Assembly (NCBI GenBank): GCA_022447275.1
Contig: JAKVBK010000005.1
Span: forward strand, 61,301 to 125,300
Length of the DNA stretch: 64,000 nucleotides
Reading direction: 5' to 3'
Origin: Oceanicola sp.
GTDB taxonomy: Bacteria; Pseudomonadota; Alphaproteobacteria; Rhodobacterales; Rhodobacteraceae
The notes under the pieces were generated by a model that saw only the letters and a program-made list of their open reading frames with translations, was not told the DNA's origin and did no database searches. The translations under genes and the position numbers were made by a program. Below, piece by piece: positions 51,980 through 61,065 of the stretch (positions are counted from its first letter, which is position 1; each line of letters opens with the position of its first letter).

Positions 51980-53026
51980 ATGCAAATCTATCTGAATTCC
52001 CTCCGTAGAACCGGTCTTGACCACCCTGATCTTGACACTGTCCCGCATCCTTTGGCTGACGGAAAGGCGGCGCAAGTGCTTGTAAACAAATGCCCAAGGG
52101 CTTCGGTGACGCCGCTTGTCAATGACAAGATGACGGCCAAAGCCCAAGGCATTGCCTCCGTTTGGATCAAGGACGAGCGGACGCGGATGGGGCTGGGCAG
52201 TTTCAAAGCGCTCGGGGCGGCGCACGTCATTGCCAGAGACGCCGCAGAGGGAAAGGCCCGGGGCCAAACATACATCACCGCATCGGCGGGCAATCACGGT
52301 CTGTCGGTTGCCGCAGGCGCATCGGCCTTCGGGGCACAGGCCGTGATCTATCTGTCTGACACGGTGCCCGAAGCCTTTGCCGACAGGTTGCGTGAAACCG
52401 GGGCGCAGGTCGTTCGCCATGGCACACATTACGAAGCCTCCATGGAAGGTGCAGCGCAGGCGGCTGAGGAAAGCGGCGCGATCCTGCTCTCTGACAGTTC
52501 TTGGCCGGGCTATTTTGAGCGGCCGCATGTGCTGATGGAAGGCTATCTGATCCTGATGGAAGAGGTGTTCCAACAGATACCCCAAGCCCCAACCCATATC
52601 TTTCTGCAAGCCGGCGTCGGTGGATTGGCAGGGGCGGCCGCCGCTGCGGCCCGGGCGCACTGGGGCGCCGGGCCGGTGATCTGTGTGGTCGAACCCGAAG
52701 CCGCCCCCGCCTTGCAGGCATCCGTTGCCGCCGCTGCGCCGGTCATGGCGCATGGCCCGGTGTCCGCGATGGGCCGCCTCGATTGCAAGGAGCCTTCGCT
52801 GATTGCGTTGAAAGGCCTGTCCCGCGATGCGGATGCCTTTGCTCTGATCACCGAAGCAGAGGGGCAGGCTGGCGCGGATTGGGCGGCTGCGCAGGATATG
52901 CCGTCTACGCCGTCCGGGGCCGCGGGCCTGAGCGGGCTGCTCCATCTTGGGGCTGATGGGCGCGCCAAGCTGGGGATCGACGCCGAATCCCGTGTCCTGC
53001 TCATCCTCAGCGAGGGGCCGGAGTGA
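51980..53026 (+). CDS. Diaminopropionate-ammonia-lyase-like PLP enzyme
   Basis: The 348-residue fold-type II PLP enzyme has the cofactor lysine Lys76 in MGLGSFKALGAAHVIA, the asparagine loop ITASAGNHGLSVA and the phosphate-binding GVGGLAGAAAA. The sequence around these motifs resembles diaminopropionate ammonia-lyase more than threonine dehydratase, but it is about 50 residues shorter than E. coli YgeX. The ATG at 51980 is chosen over a TTG at 51944. It overlaps the next gene by four bases. With the M24 peptidase and the racemase it forms a three-gene operon resembling eutB-eutD-eutA of ectoine catabolism. Confidence 0.85.
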   Translation: MQIYLNSLRRTGLDHPDLDTVPHPLADGKAAQVLVNKCPRASVTPLVNDKMTAKAQGIASVWIKDERTRMGLGSFKALGAAHVIARDAAEGKARGQTYITASAGNHGLSVAAGASAFGAQAVIYLSDTVPEAFADRLRETGAQVVRHGTHYEASMEGAAQAAEESGAILLSDSSWPGYFERPHVLMEGYLILMEEVFQQIPQAPTHIFLQAGVGGLAGAAAAAARAHWGAGPVICVVEPEAAPALQASVAAAAPVMAHGPVSAMGRLDCKEPSLIALKGLSRDADAFALITEAEGQAGADWAAAQDMPSTPSGAAGLSGLLHLGADGRAKLGIDAESRVLLILSEGPE

Positions 53027-54192
53027 CACACCCCGCCGCGCCCCTGTCAAATGCGGCCTGTCGGGCAAGACAAGCCCGCGCGCAGGATGCGATGGCCGCG
53101 GCCGGCATCGGGGGGCTGCTGCTGACCACCCCGGCCGAGTTCACCTATTTCACCGGCTATCTGACACGCTTTTGGGAAAGCCCGTCGCGCCCCTGGTACC
53201 TGCTGTTGCCCGTTGAGGGCCCTGTGGTCGCCGTGATCCCTGCGATTGGCGCCGTGCTGATGGCACAGTGTGCGGTGGACGAGATCCGCACATGGCCGTC
53301 CCCCGATGGCGCCGACGAGGGCCGGGCACTGCTGACGGAGGCCATCGCGGAGGGGGTGGCCGGACAGGGGCCAATTGCATTGCCCGATGGGCCGGAGGAT
53401 GTGCCGAGGGTTGGCTTTTCTGCCTTGGCGGACCTGCAGCGCAGGCTTTCTGACCTGCCCGGCGCGGTGCACCTTGTGGGCGATGGCGGCCTCGTGGCGC
53501 AATTGCGCGCCCGGAAGACGCCTGAGGAAATCGCAGCGATCGCCGATATATGCGACATTGCCGGGCGTGCTTTCGCGCGGGTGCCAGAGGTTGCCCGGGC
53601 CGGTATCCCGGTGGATCAGGTTTTCCGCAGTTTTCAGGCGCTTCTTCTGGAGGAGGGGGCGGATTGGGTGTCTTACCTGGCGGGCGGCGCGGGGCCGGAT
53701 GGTTATGGAGACGTGATCTCGCCCGCGCGGGCAGTGCCGCTGGCTGCAGGCGATATCCTGATGCTGGATACGGGCGCCGTGCGGAATGGCTATTTCTGCG
53801 ACTTTGACCGGAATTTCTCCGTGGGCCCCGCCAGCGCCAAGGCTGAAAGCGCCCATGCTCGCCTGTTAGAGGCCACCGCGGCGGCTTTCGATGCGGCGCG
53901 CCCGGGTGTCACGATGGCGGATCTGTGGGCTGCCATGTCACCGGCCCTCGGCGACGCCGCCGTCGCGGGGCGCAGGGGGCATGGGCTGGGTTTGCAACTG
54001 ACCGAAGGCGCTTCCCTTTTGGCCCATGATCACACGGTGCTTGAGGCGGGCATGGTGCTGACGCTTGAACCGGCCATTGAAACGGGCGCGGCGCGGATGC
54101 TTGTCCATGAGGAAAACATTGCAATCACCGAGGCAGGGGCCCGGTGGCTGAGCCCGCGCGTTCAGGGCTCCATGCCTGTGCTTGAGGGATAG
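53023..54192 (+). CDS. M24-family metallopeptidase / ectoine-hydrolase-like protein
   Basis: The 389-residue product has a creatinase-like N-terminal domain (LLLTTPAEFTYFTGYLTRFWES) and an M24 pita-bread domain. All five metal ligands are visible: aspartates in MLDTGAVRNGYFCDFDRNF, the histidine in GRRGHGLGLQLTE, and glutamates in LTLEPAIE and VHEENIAI. The family covers Xaa-Pro peptidases, creatinase and ectoine hydrolase (EutD/DoeA). Its neighbours favour hydrolysis of a small amidine or dipeptide-like solute. The GTG start at 53023 overlaps the lyase stop. Confidence 0.88.
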   Translation: MTHPAAPLSNAACRARQARAQDAMAAAGIGGLLLTTPAEFTYFTGYLTRFWESPSRPWYLLLPVEGPVVAVIPAIGAVLMAQCAVDEIRTWPSPDGADEGRALLTEAIAEGVAGQGPIALPDGPEDVPRVGFSALADLQRRLSDLPGAVHLVGDGGLVAQLRARKTPEEIAAIADICDIAGRAFARVPEVARAGIPVDQVFRSFQALLLEEGADWVSYLAGGAGPDGYGDVISPARAVPLAAGDILMLDTGAVRNGYFCDFDRNFSVGPASAKAESAHARLLEATAAAFDAARPGVTMADLWAAMSPALGDAAVAGRRGHGLGLQLTEGASLLAHDHTVLEAGMVLTLEPAIETGAARMLVHEENIAITEAGARWLSPRVQGSMPVLEG

Positions 54193-54195
54193 GCC

Positions 54196-54954
54196 ATGAC
54201 ACGTCTGTCTTACACGCTGGATACGCAGAACAGCCCGCAGATCGGCCTCATTGTCTTGCAGGCAGACCTCCGGCTGGAGCGCGATTTCAGAACGCTTCTG
54301 CCGTCACAGGTGAATTGCATGGTCAGTCGAGTGCCTTCAAGCGCTGAGGTGAGCTCGGACAGTCTGCAAGCCATAGGCCCCCACCTGACAGCCGCCGCCG
54401 CGCTGTTGCCCCATGGCGCGGGCTATGACGCGGTGGCTTATGGCTGCACATCCGGTGCGGCGCAGTTGGGCCCCGCCGGTGTTGCGCGCCGCGTGCGGGC
54501 CGGATGCCCGACCGCCGCGGTCAGCGATCCGCTGACCGCCCTGATCACCGCGTGCCAGCATTTGGGCCTGCGCCGGTTGGCACTTTTGTCGCCCTATGTT
54601 GCGCCCGTGTCGGAGCGGTTGCGCACCTGCCTTTCAGACGCAGGCATCGAAACCCCGGTTTTTGCCAGTTTTGAAGAGCCAAGCGAGGCCCGTGTCGCGG
54701 CCATATCCCAAGCCTCCACACAGGCGGGCGTGCTGCAGATGATGGCGATCGCATCAGCGCCCGTTGACGGGGTGTTTTTGTCCTGCACCAACCTTGCAAC
54801 GCTGGATATCGTCGCCCCACTGGAGGCAGCGCTTGCTCTGCCCGTTATGTCGAGCAACCTTGTGCTTGCCTGGCATATGCTGCGCCTCGCCGGGCAAGAG
54901 ACGCAGGGCCTGCACCCGGCGCAGCTGTTTGCTAAGGACAGCCCGGCGCGCTGA
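54196..54954 (+). CDS. Aspartate/glutamate/hydantoin racemase superfamily protein (EutA-like)
   Basis: The 252-residue product belongs to the superfamily of maleate isomerase, arylmalonate decarboxylase and EutA. The two catalytic cysteines are Cys84 in VAYGCTSGAAQLG and Cys197 in FLSCTNLATLD. It starts three bases after the peptidase gene stop. In hydroxyectoine degradation EutA acts with EutB on the diaminobutyrate side chain; a parallel role with the lyase encoded two genes upstream is an inference. Confidence 0.87.
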   Translation: MTRLSYTLDTQNSPQIGLIVLQADLRLERDFRTLLPSQVNCMVSRVPSSAEVSSDSLQAIGPHLTAAAALLPHGAGYDAVAYGCTSGAAQLGPAGVARRVRAGCPTAAVSDPLTALITACQHLGLRRLALLSPYVAPVSERLRTCLSDAGIETPVFASFEEPSEARVAAISQASTQAGVLQMMAIASAPVDGVFLSCTNLATLDIVAPLEAALALPVMSSNLVLAWHMLRLAGQETQGLHPAQLFAKDSPAR

Positions 54955-54980
54955 GGCGGCCCGTCGTTGAGGCGGCCCGT
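54952..54980. repeat. Tandem 13-bp repeat at the end of the racemase gene
   Basis: TGAGGCGGCCCGT occurs at 54952-54964, where its first three bases are the stop codon, and again at 54968-54980. It looks like a local slippage duplication. Confidence 0.6.
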
Positions 54981-55131
54981 ATCGGCCCATCAGACAAAAG
55001 CAGCCTGCAGGCCTTCGCGCCAAGCGCCGGCACGACATCTCGTCGCCCCGGCTTGCTGGCCTGCGATCCCGTTCTATCTGGCCTCAGACGCCGCCAGCGC
55101 ATAGGGCGCAGGCCCCAGGTGAGAGAGCGAT

Positions 55132-55533
55132 ATGACAGCCAGTGCCACGGTCGAACTCACGGATCTGAAGCTTGAGACATCGATCGGCGTCTATGGCGCA
55201 GGCGATGTCGTGCCGCGCGCGCATCTTCTAGACCTCAGATTGGACATCGATCCTGCCAAGGTGCTGATCCCGCGCGATGAAATGGAACTTGTCTTTGACT
55301 ATGATCCGCTGATCGCACGGATCGATGCGGTGGCCAGAGATGGCCTGTACCTCACGCAGGAACGGCTGATGACGCGCATCCTTGGGATCTGCGCGCAGTA
55401 TTCAGAGATTAACGGTGCCACGATAGCCCTGCGCAAGACGCCCGTTCTGGGTGACAGCGGTGTCTTGGGCATGCAGGTGGTCGCAGATGCGCAAACGCTG
55501 GAGAGCCTCCGCGGTGAAAATGCGCAGGTCTGA
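55132..55533 (+). CDS. FolB-domain protein (dihydroneopterin-aldolase-like)
   Basis: The 133-residue product has the tunnelling fold of FolB: ELTDLKLETSIGVYGAGDVVPRAHLLDLRLDI and IALRKTPVLGDSGVLGM, including the catalytic lysine region. The glutamate that follows the GVY/GVH motif in dihydroneopterin aldolase appears to be glycine here. It may therefore be a paralog with another role, and folate synthesis should not be assumed. It is followed 11 bases later by a membrane-protein gene. Confidence 0.72.
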   Translation: MTASATVELTDLKLETSIGVYGAGDVVPRAHLLDLRLDIDPAKVLIPRDEMELVFDYDPLIARIDAVARDGLYLTQERLMTRILGICAQYSEINGATIALRKTPVLGDSGVLGMQVVADAQTLESLRGENAQV

Positions 55534-55544
55534 GGCGTGCTGAG

Positions 55545-56435
55545 ATGGCTCAAAGCAGCGTAAGCCAAAGGCGCAGCCCCGCCGCCGCCCAAGCCCCCGG
55601 TCCCGACAGGAGCAACCCTCAGGGCCCCATCCGGCGGCTTGTGACCCTTGCTCTGGGCACCTTGCGGCCGCCGCCCGGACGGGGGCGTATTGCGCTGGGG
55701 CTCGCCTATGGGCTTGTCTGCCATACCGTTTTTGCAGCGGCGGTGCTGGCGATGATGGTGGCGATGTTCTTCGGTATGAGCCACAGTCTTGGGCGGGTGC
55801 CTGCACCGTGGAACTGGCTGGTGAACCTTGGCTTGATCCTGCAGTTTCCTGTGATGCACTCACTGCTGCTCACCGGGGCGGGCGGGCGCTGGTTGGCGCG
55901 GCTTGCCCCCGGCCCACACGGGCGGACCCTGTCCACCACCACTTACGCCATCATTGCCTCTTTCCAGCTTTTGCTGCTGTTTGCTGCCTGGACACCCAGC
56001 GGCATCGTTTGGTGGCAGGCGGAGGGCGGGGCCTTCTGGCTGCTCTGTGGGCTGTATGCGGCCAGTTGGGCGCTCTTGTTGAAGGCCAGTTTCGATGCCG
56101 GGGCGGAGGTGCAGTCGGGGGCCTTGGGCTGGATGTCTTTGGTCCAGAAGATCCGACCTATCTTTCCCGATATGCCAGAAACGGGTCTGTTCCGGATCAT
56201 CCGGCAGCCCATCTATGTGGCCTTCGCACTCACCCTTTGGACGGTGCCTGTCTGGACACCAGATCAATTGCTTTTGGCCTGTGTCCTGACGGGCTACTGC
56301 CTGGGGGCGCCGCTGTTGAAAGAGCGGCGTTTTGAGCGCCGGTACGGGGCGCGCTTTGCCGCCTACAAGGCACAGGTGCCCTATGCGGTGCCCGGGCTGA
56401 AGCGCGCGCAGCGCAAGCCGCATGGGCAGGGCTAG
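55545..56435 (+). CDS. Isoprenylcysteine-methyltransferase / NnrU-like membrane protein
   Basis: The 296-residue protein has a Pro/Arg-rich cytoplasmic N-terminus of about 45 residues, then about six membrane helices. The C-terminal part (GLFRIIRQPIYVAFALTLWTVPVW, APLLKERRFERRYGARFAAYKAQVPYAVP) matches the cofactor-binding segment of ICMT/phospholipid methyltransferases. NnrU, linked to denitrification, is a similar family, so the exact call is open. It ends four bases into the convergent livF. Confidence 0.78.
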   Translation: MAQSSVSQRRSPAAAQAPGPDRSNPQGPIRRLVTLALGTLRPPPGRGRIALGLAYGLVCHTVFAAAVLAMMVAMFFGMSHSLGRVPAPWNWLVNLGLILQFPVMHSLLLTGAGGRWLARLAPGPHGRTLSTTTYAIIASFQLLLLFAAWTPSGIVWWQAEGGAFWLLCGLYAASWALLLKASFDAGAEVQSGALGWMSLVQKIRPIFPDMPETGLFRIIRQPIYVAFALTLWTVPVWTPDQLLLACVLTGYCLGAPLLKERRFERRYGARFAAYKAQVPYAVPGLKRAQRKPHGQG

Positions 56436-57118
56436 ACGCCGATATACCGCTCAGAGAGATCCGGTGTCAGGGCATCCATCTGCCCCGACCAAACCGTGGT
56501 GCCGCGTTCGAGGATGACTGCGCTGTCTGCAATGCGTGCGAGCTCCTTGAGGGATTTGTCGATCACCAGAATGGACACCTGTGTTTCCGATTTCAGACGC
56601 CCGAGCGCGGCCCAGATTTCCTGTCGGATAATCGGGGCCAGCCCTTCGGTGGCTTCATCGAGAATGAGCAGGCGCGGGTTTGTCATCAGGGCCCGTCCGA
56701 TGGCCAGCATTTGCTGCTCACCGCCGGACAGGGAGGCGGCACGCTGCTGCTGGCGCTCGCCCAGGCGGGGAAACAGCTCGGTCACCCGCTGCAACGTCCA
56801 ATCCCCGGGGCGGGCGGCTGCGATCAGGTTTTCGCGCACGTTTAGCCCTGCAAAACAGCGCCGCCCCTCTGGCACAAGCCCAACACCAAGCCGGGCCACT
56901 TTGTGGCTCGGCAAAGCGTGCAGATCGCGGCCGGCGAACTGCAGCGTGCCCTGCGATCGGATCATCCGACAAATTGCCTTTACAGTGGTGGATTTGCCCA
57001 TGCCATTGCGCCCCATGAGGGCCGTGACACCGCCCTCATCTATCGAGAGATTGACCCCGAACAGCGCCTGGCTGACCCCGTAGCTGGCCGTCAGCCCTTC
57101 GATCTGCAGCACGCTCAT
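56432..57118 (-). CDS. livF: Branched-chain-amino-acid-type ABC transporter ATPase
   Basis: The 228-residue LivF has Walker A GRNGMGKSTT, GVGLVPEGRRCFAGLNVRENL, the signature SLSGGEQQMLAIGRAL and Walker B LLILDEATEGLAP, which is typical of LivF. It overlaps livG by four bases and ends the operon livK-H-M-G-F. Confidence 0.94.
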   Translation of the reverse strand: MSVLQIEGLTASYGVSQALFGVNLSIDEGGVTALMGRNGMGKSTTVKAICRMIRSQGTLQFAGRDLHALPSHKVARLGVGLVPEGRRCFAGLNVRENLIAAARPGDWTLQRVTELFPRLGERQQQRAASLSGGEQQMLAIGRALMTNPRLLILDEATEGLAPIIRQEIWAALGRLKSETQVSILVIDKSLKELARIADSAVILERGTTVWSGQMDALTPDLSERYIGV

Positions 57119-57870
57119 TCCGCATCCCCCAGATAGGCTTCGCGCACGGCGCGGCTGCTGCGGATTTCCTGAGCGGAGCCTGTGGCGATGATCTTGCCAT
57201 AGACCAACACGCTGATGCGATCTGCGAGCGCAAAAACCGCATCCATATCATGCTCAACAAGCAGGATCGGCGCTTCCTGACGCAGGCCGTCGAGCAGGCC
57301 GGTCAGCCGCTTTGAGCCCGCGGCACCCATCCCGGCCATGGGTTCGTCCATGATGAAGGCGCGCGGGCGCAGGGTCAGCGCCATGGCAACTTCCAATTGG
57401 CGCCGGGCCCCATGGCTGAGATTGGCGCAGCGCGTTGCGGCCTCGTCGCTCAGGCCGACACGGGCCAGCGCGGCCTCTGCCGTTGCGCGCAGCTCGGCCG
57501 TTTCAAGGGCCCTGCGCCAAAAGCGCCAAGCAGCGCCCTGGGCACCCACGGCACCGAGCAGAGCGTTCTCCAGCACGCTGTCCTCCATGCACAGCTGGGA
57601 TACCTGGAACGTGCGGCCCAGCCCGGCGCGGGCGCGCGCCTGTGTGCTGAGCCCTGATATGTCGCGCCCATCCAGCACTACGTTGCCGGTATCCGGGCGC
57701 AGGGCACCGCAGATCTGTTGGATCAGGGTCGACTTGCCGGCACCGTTGGGGCCGATGATGGCGTGGATTTCCCCGGGCTGCAGCGTGATGGACACATCAT
57801 CTGTGGCCTTCAACGCGCCAAAGCTTTTGGACAGGTGCCGGGTTTCAAGGATCGGGGCCGCGTCAGACAT
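57115..57870 (-). CDS. livG: Branched-chain-amino-acid-type ABC transporter ATPase
   Basis: The 251-residue LivG has LSKSFGALKATDDVS, Walker A GPNGAGKST, RAGLGRTFQVSQLC, signature LSHGARRQLEVAMAL and Walker B FIMDEPMAGMGA, then the switch histidine in LVEHDMDAVFALAD. It overlaps livM by eight bases. Confidence 0.94.
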   Translation of the reverse strand: MSDAAPILETRHLSKSFGALKATDDVSITLQPGEIHAIIGPNGAGKSTLIQQICGALRPDTGNVVLDGRDISGLSTQARARAGLGRTFQVSQLCMEDSVLENALLGAVGAQGAAWRFWRRALETAELRATAEAALARVGLSDEAATRCANLSHGARRQLEVAMALTLRPRAFIMDEPMAGMGAAGSKRLTGLLDGLRQEAPILLVEHDMDAVFALADRISVLVYGKIIATGSAQEIRSSRAVREAYLGDAE

Positions 57871-58849
57871 GGGCGCCCTCCTTGCCAGTCAGAAGGCCGA
57901 GCAGACCACCCCGTCCGAACAGAACGATGCCCAGCAGGATCAGGCCCAGATAGACGTGCCAGAAATCCGTGAGCCCCCCGAGAAAATGTTCAAGGGCCAC
58001 AAACACACAGGCGCCGATGACAGGCCCCATCAGACGGCCCACCCCTCCGATAATGATCAAAACGATCAGTTCACCCGAGAACTGCCAACTGAACATGGCC
58101 GGGGACACAAACCGGTTGAGATCCGCGAAAAGCGCCCCGGCAAGGCCCGTGATCGCACCGGACAGCACGAAGGCCAAAAGTTTGATGCGCATCGGGTTCA
58201 GGCCCATCGTGGCGACCCGCGCCTCTGATTGGCGCAAGGCGTTCAGCGCCAGCCCGAAAGGCGCACGCTGCAGGCGTGCCTTCAGGATCAGCACGAGGCA
58301 CAGCAGGGCAAAGCAAATCCCGAAGAACTGGATGGGCACCAGCGTGTTCAGGCCGGGAAACCCATTGCGCACGTAGATCGACAACCCGTCTTCGCCGCCA
58401 TACTGGGCCCAGGAGATCGCGAAATAGTAAAACATCTGCCCAAAGGCGAGCGTGATCATGATGAAATAGACGCCGCTGGTGCGCAGACATAGCAGCCCGA
58501 TGAAAAAGGCGGCAATGGCACTGATCCCCATGGCAACCAACCAGATGATGGGCATGGATTTGGTGCCCTCAGTGGTGAAGAAACCCAGATCGAGCACGGT
58601 GTAGGTTTGCGCATGATAGGCCAGAATGCCCATCGCATATCCGCCAAGCCCGAAAAACACGGCATGGCCAAAGCTGACCAAACCGCCAAAGCCCAGCACG
58701 ATGTTGAGGCCCACAGCCGCAAGGGCAAGGATCACCGCCCGGGTGACAAGCGTGATGGTGAAGGGCTCGTCAATGAAAAGAGCCCAGAGGGGCAGGGCGG
58801 CAATGCCGATCAGAACGGCTCCGTTTATCCAATGCTCTGCGATCCTCAT
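57863..58849 (-). CDS. livM: Branched-chain-amino-acid-type ABC transporter permease
   Basis: The 328-residue LivM permease has about nine membrane helices with the family motifs LNIVLGFGGLVSFGHAVFFGLGGYA, ALRQSEARVATMGLNPMRIKLLAFVLSGAITGLAGAL and ELIVLIIIGGVGRLMGPVIGA. The ATG at 58849 overlaps the livH stop (ATGA); a start at 58882 would add 11 unlikely residues. Confidence 0.94.
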   Translation of the reverse strand: MRIAEHWINGAVLIGIAALPLWALFIDEPFTITLVTRAVILALAAVGLNIVLGFGGLVSFGHAVFFGLGGYAMGILAYHAQTYTVLDLGFFTTEGTKSMPIIWLVAMGISAIAAFFIGLLCLRTSGVYFIMITLAFGQMFYYFAISWAQYGGEDGLSIYVRNGFPGLNTLVPIQFFGICFALLCLVLILKARLQRAPFGLALNALRQSEARVATMGLNPMRIKLLAFVLSGAITGLAGALFADLNRFVSPAMFSWQFSGELIVLIIIGGVGRLMGPVIGACVFVALEHFLGGLTDFWHVYLGLILLGIVLFGRGGLLGLLTGKEGAHV

Positions 58850-59766
58850 GGGCGCGCTCCAAACAGCCCCGTGGGCCGCCACACCAGCACGCAGCCCATC
58901 AGGATATAGATCCCCATTGAGGCAATCGCCGCCCCGCTTTTCTGGGCAGCGCCCGGTTCCATGAACAGCTTGAATACCTCTGGCAGAAAGACGCCGCCCA
59001 GCGTGTCGGTCAGCCCCACAAGCAAGGCTCCGATAAAGGCGCCGCGGATCGAGCCAATGCCGCCGATGACGATCACCACGAATGCAAGGATCAGAACGGG
59101 CTCTCCCATGCCGACCTGCACCGACTGAATGGCCCCCACCAAGGCTCCGGCCAGCCCCGCAAGGGCAGCGCCCAGGGCAAAAATCAGTGTGTAGAGACGA
59201 GAGATATCGACGCCAAGCGCGGCGATCATTTCACGGTCATTTTCACCGGCCCGGATCTGGATGCCGATCCGTGTCCGCTCGATCAAGGCCCAAAGGCCAA
59301 CGGCAATGGCCAGCCCGATGCCGATCAATGTCAATCGATAGAGCGGGTATTCGATCCCGCCGGGCAGTGTGACCGGGCCAGACAGGGCGTCGGGGATTTC
59401 AAGAAACAGCGGAAAAGATCCAAAGATCCAGCGTGTGCCTTCGGAAAACACCAGGATCAGTGCAAATGTTGCCAACACCTGATCCAAGTGCGGGGCGGCA
59501 TACAGCCTGCGGATCACGACGACTTCGATCAAAGTGCCAGCGAGCGCGGCTGCAGCAAGGGCCGCCACAAGCCCAAGCAGGAAAGAGCCCGTTGCACCGG
59601 CCACCGCAGCGGCGGCGAAGGCCCCCACCATGTAGAGCGATCCATGGGCCAGATTGATCAGCCCCATGACGCCGAAGATCAAAGTCAGACCGGCGGCCAT
59701 CAAAAACAGCATCACGCCGAACTGCAGCCCGTTGAGGACCTGCTCGATAATGAGAATTGCAGACAT
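58846..59766 (-). CDS. livH: Branched-chain-amino-acid-type ABC transporter permease
   Basis: The 306-residue LivH has the family start QVLNGLQFGVMLFLMAAGLTLIFGVMGLINLAHGSLYMVGAF. RAGENDREMIAALGVDISRLYTLIFALGAALAGLAGAL and VVIGGIGSIRGAFIGALLVG follow. The start at 59766 (MSAILIIEQ) is chosen over 59784. A hairpin at 59824-59851 separates it from the binding-protein gene. Confidence 0.94.
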   Translation of the reverse strand: MSAILIIEQVLNGLQFGVMLFLMAAGLTLIFGVMGLINLAHGSLYMVGAFAAAAVAGATGSFLLGLVAALAAAALAGTLIEVVVIRRLYAAPHLDQVLATFALILVFSEGTRWIFGSFPLFLEIPDALSGPVTLPGGIEYPLYRLTLIGIGLAIAVGLWALIERTRIGIQIRAGENDREMIAALGVDISRLYTLIFALGAALAGLAGALVGAIQSVQVGMGEPVLILAFVVIVIGGIGSIRGAFIGALLVGLTDTLGGVFLPEVFKLFMEPGAAQKSGAAIASMGIYILMGCVLVWRPTGLFGARP

Positions 59767-59823
59767 TGCTCGCAGATACGCCACTGGATCGGACCCGACC
59801 CAGACCTTGCCCCAGAATGAAAA

Positions 59824-59851
59824 GGCGCCCCGGAGCCATGTCCGGAGCGCC
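59824..59851 (-). terminator. Hairpin between the binding-protein and permease genes
   Basis: GGCGCcCCGGA (59824-59834) pairs with TCCGGaGCGCC (59841-59851), with one mismatch and a six-base loop. On the minus strand it is followed by four T. It probably stops or slows part of the transcription after the highly expressed binding-protein gene. Confidence 0.6.
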
Positions 59852-59862
59852 GTTTCAGATAC

Positions 59863-60993
59863 TTACATTTTGCAGTCAGCCGCGTAGGCGTCGGAGTGGT
59901 TTTCCAGCGCGGTGCCGATGATCTTGTTGGTGAACACGTCACCTTCCTGGATCACTTCGCGGGCATAGATCGTCTGGATCGGGTGGTGGTTCGGACCGAA
60001 GGCAAAGTCGCCGCGGGTGCTGTCAAAATCCGCGGCACGCAGGGCTTCGCGGAATGCATCTGCATCCGATGGGCTGGCGCTTTCCAAAGCAGACAGCAGC
60101 AAGTTGGCTGTGTCAAAGCCCTGGCTGGCATAGAGGCTGGGCAGACGCCCATACTCAGCCTGAAAGCTTTCGACGAAGGCCGCATTGGTGGGGTTGTCGA
60201 TGTCCTTGTTCCACTGCGATGTGTTCACCACGCCGAGGGCGGCCCCGCCAACGGCCTGCAGAATGCCTTGATCAAAGCTGAAGGCCGGGCCGACGACCGG
60301 CAGGTCGATGCCGCTGTCAGCGTACTGCTTGAGGAAGGAAATCCCCATGCCGCCGGGCAGGAAGAAGAACACGCTGTCTGCGCCGGATGCCCGGATCTGT
60401 GCGATCTCAGCGGCATAATCGGTCTGGCCCAGCTTGGTGTAGATTTCACCCGCGAGATCACCTTCAAAGAAGCGCTTGTAGCCCGTCAGCGCGTCGGTGC
60501 CTGCCGGGTAGTTGGGCGCAAGGATAAAGCTGTTGGTATAGCCGGCGGTGTTGGCATAGGCGCCGGCTGCTTCGTGCAGATTGTCATTCTGCCAAGCCAC
60601 GTTGAAGTAATTCTTATTGCAGCCCTTACCGGCCAGTGGTGAGGGGCCTGCGTTGGGCGACAGGTAGAAGACGTCCTGGTTCACGGCAGCAGGCACAACG
60701 GCCATCGCGAGGTTGGACCAGATAATGCCGGTCAGGACATCGACCCGCTCGGATTGGATCATCTTGTCAGAGAGTTGCACCGCGATATCGGGCTTGCGCT
60801 GATCGTCTTCGATGACGACGTCGATGTCATCGCGGCCCGATTGTGCAATGGCCAGCATGAAGCCGTCGCGCACATCGATGCCAAGCCCAGCGCCCCCGCC
60901 GGAAAGGGTCGTAATCATCCCGACCTTCACCTCAGCAACGGCCGGAGCCGCACATATGGACGCCGCAGCCGCGGCCAAAAGCAGTTTCTTCAT
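59863..60993 (-). CDS. ABC transporter periplasmic binding protein, LivK-like
   Basis: The 376-residue type I binding protein has a signal peptide (KKLLLAAAAASICAAPAVAE) and the Leu/Ile/Val-binding fold: VGMITTLSGGGAGLGIDVRDGFMLA, VDVLTGIIWSNLAMAVVPAA, SGADSVFFFLPGGMGISFLKQY, YASQGFDTANLLLSAL. The actual ligand cannot be read; members of this family also bind amides, urea and aromatic acids. It heads the liv operon. The catabolic trio encoded at 51980-54954 is nearby but not adjacent: two other genes intervene. Confidence 0.93.
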   Translation of the reverse strand: MKKLLLAAAAASICAAPAVAEVKVGMITTLSGGGAGLGIDVRDGFMLAIAQSGRDDIDVVIEDDQRKPDIAVQLSDKMIQSERVDVLTGIIWSNLAMAVVPAAVNQDVFYLSPNAGPSPLAGKGCNKNYFNVAWQNDNLHEAAGAYANTAGYTNSFILAPNYPAGTDALTGYKRFFEGDLAGEIYTKLGQTDYAAEIAQIRASGADSVFFFLPGGMGISFLKQYADSGIDLPVVGPAFSFDQGILQAVGGAALGVVNTSQWNKDIDNPTNAAFVESFQAEYGRLPSLYASQGFDTANLLLSALESASPSDADAFREALRAADFDSTRGDFAFGPNHHPIQTIYAREVIQEGDVFTNKIIGTALENHSDAYAADCKM

Positions 60994-61065
60994 GTTTCAC
61001 CTCCCTGAAGTCTACAACGATAAATGCACTAGTTTTGTTGCAGATGTAAGGATGTGATGGAATTT

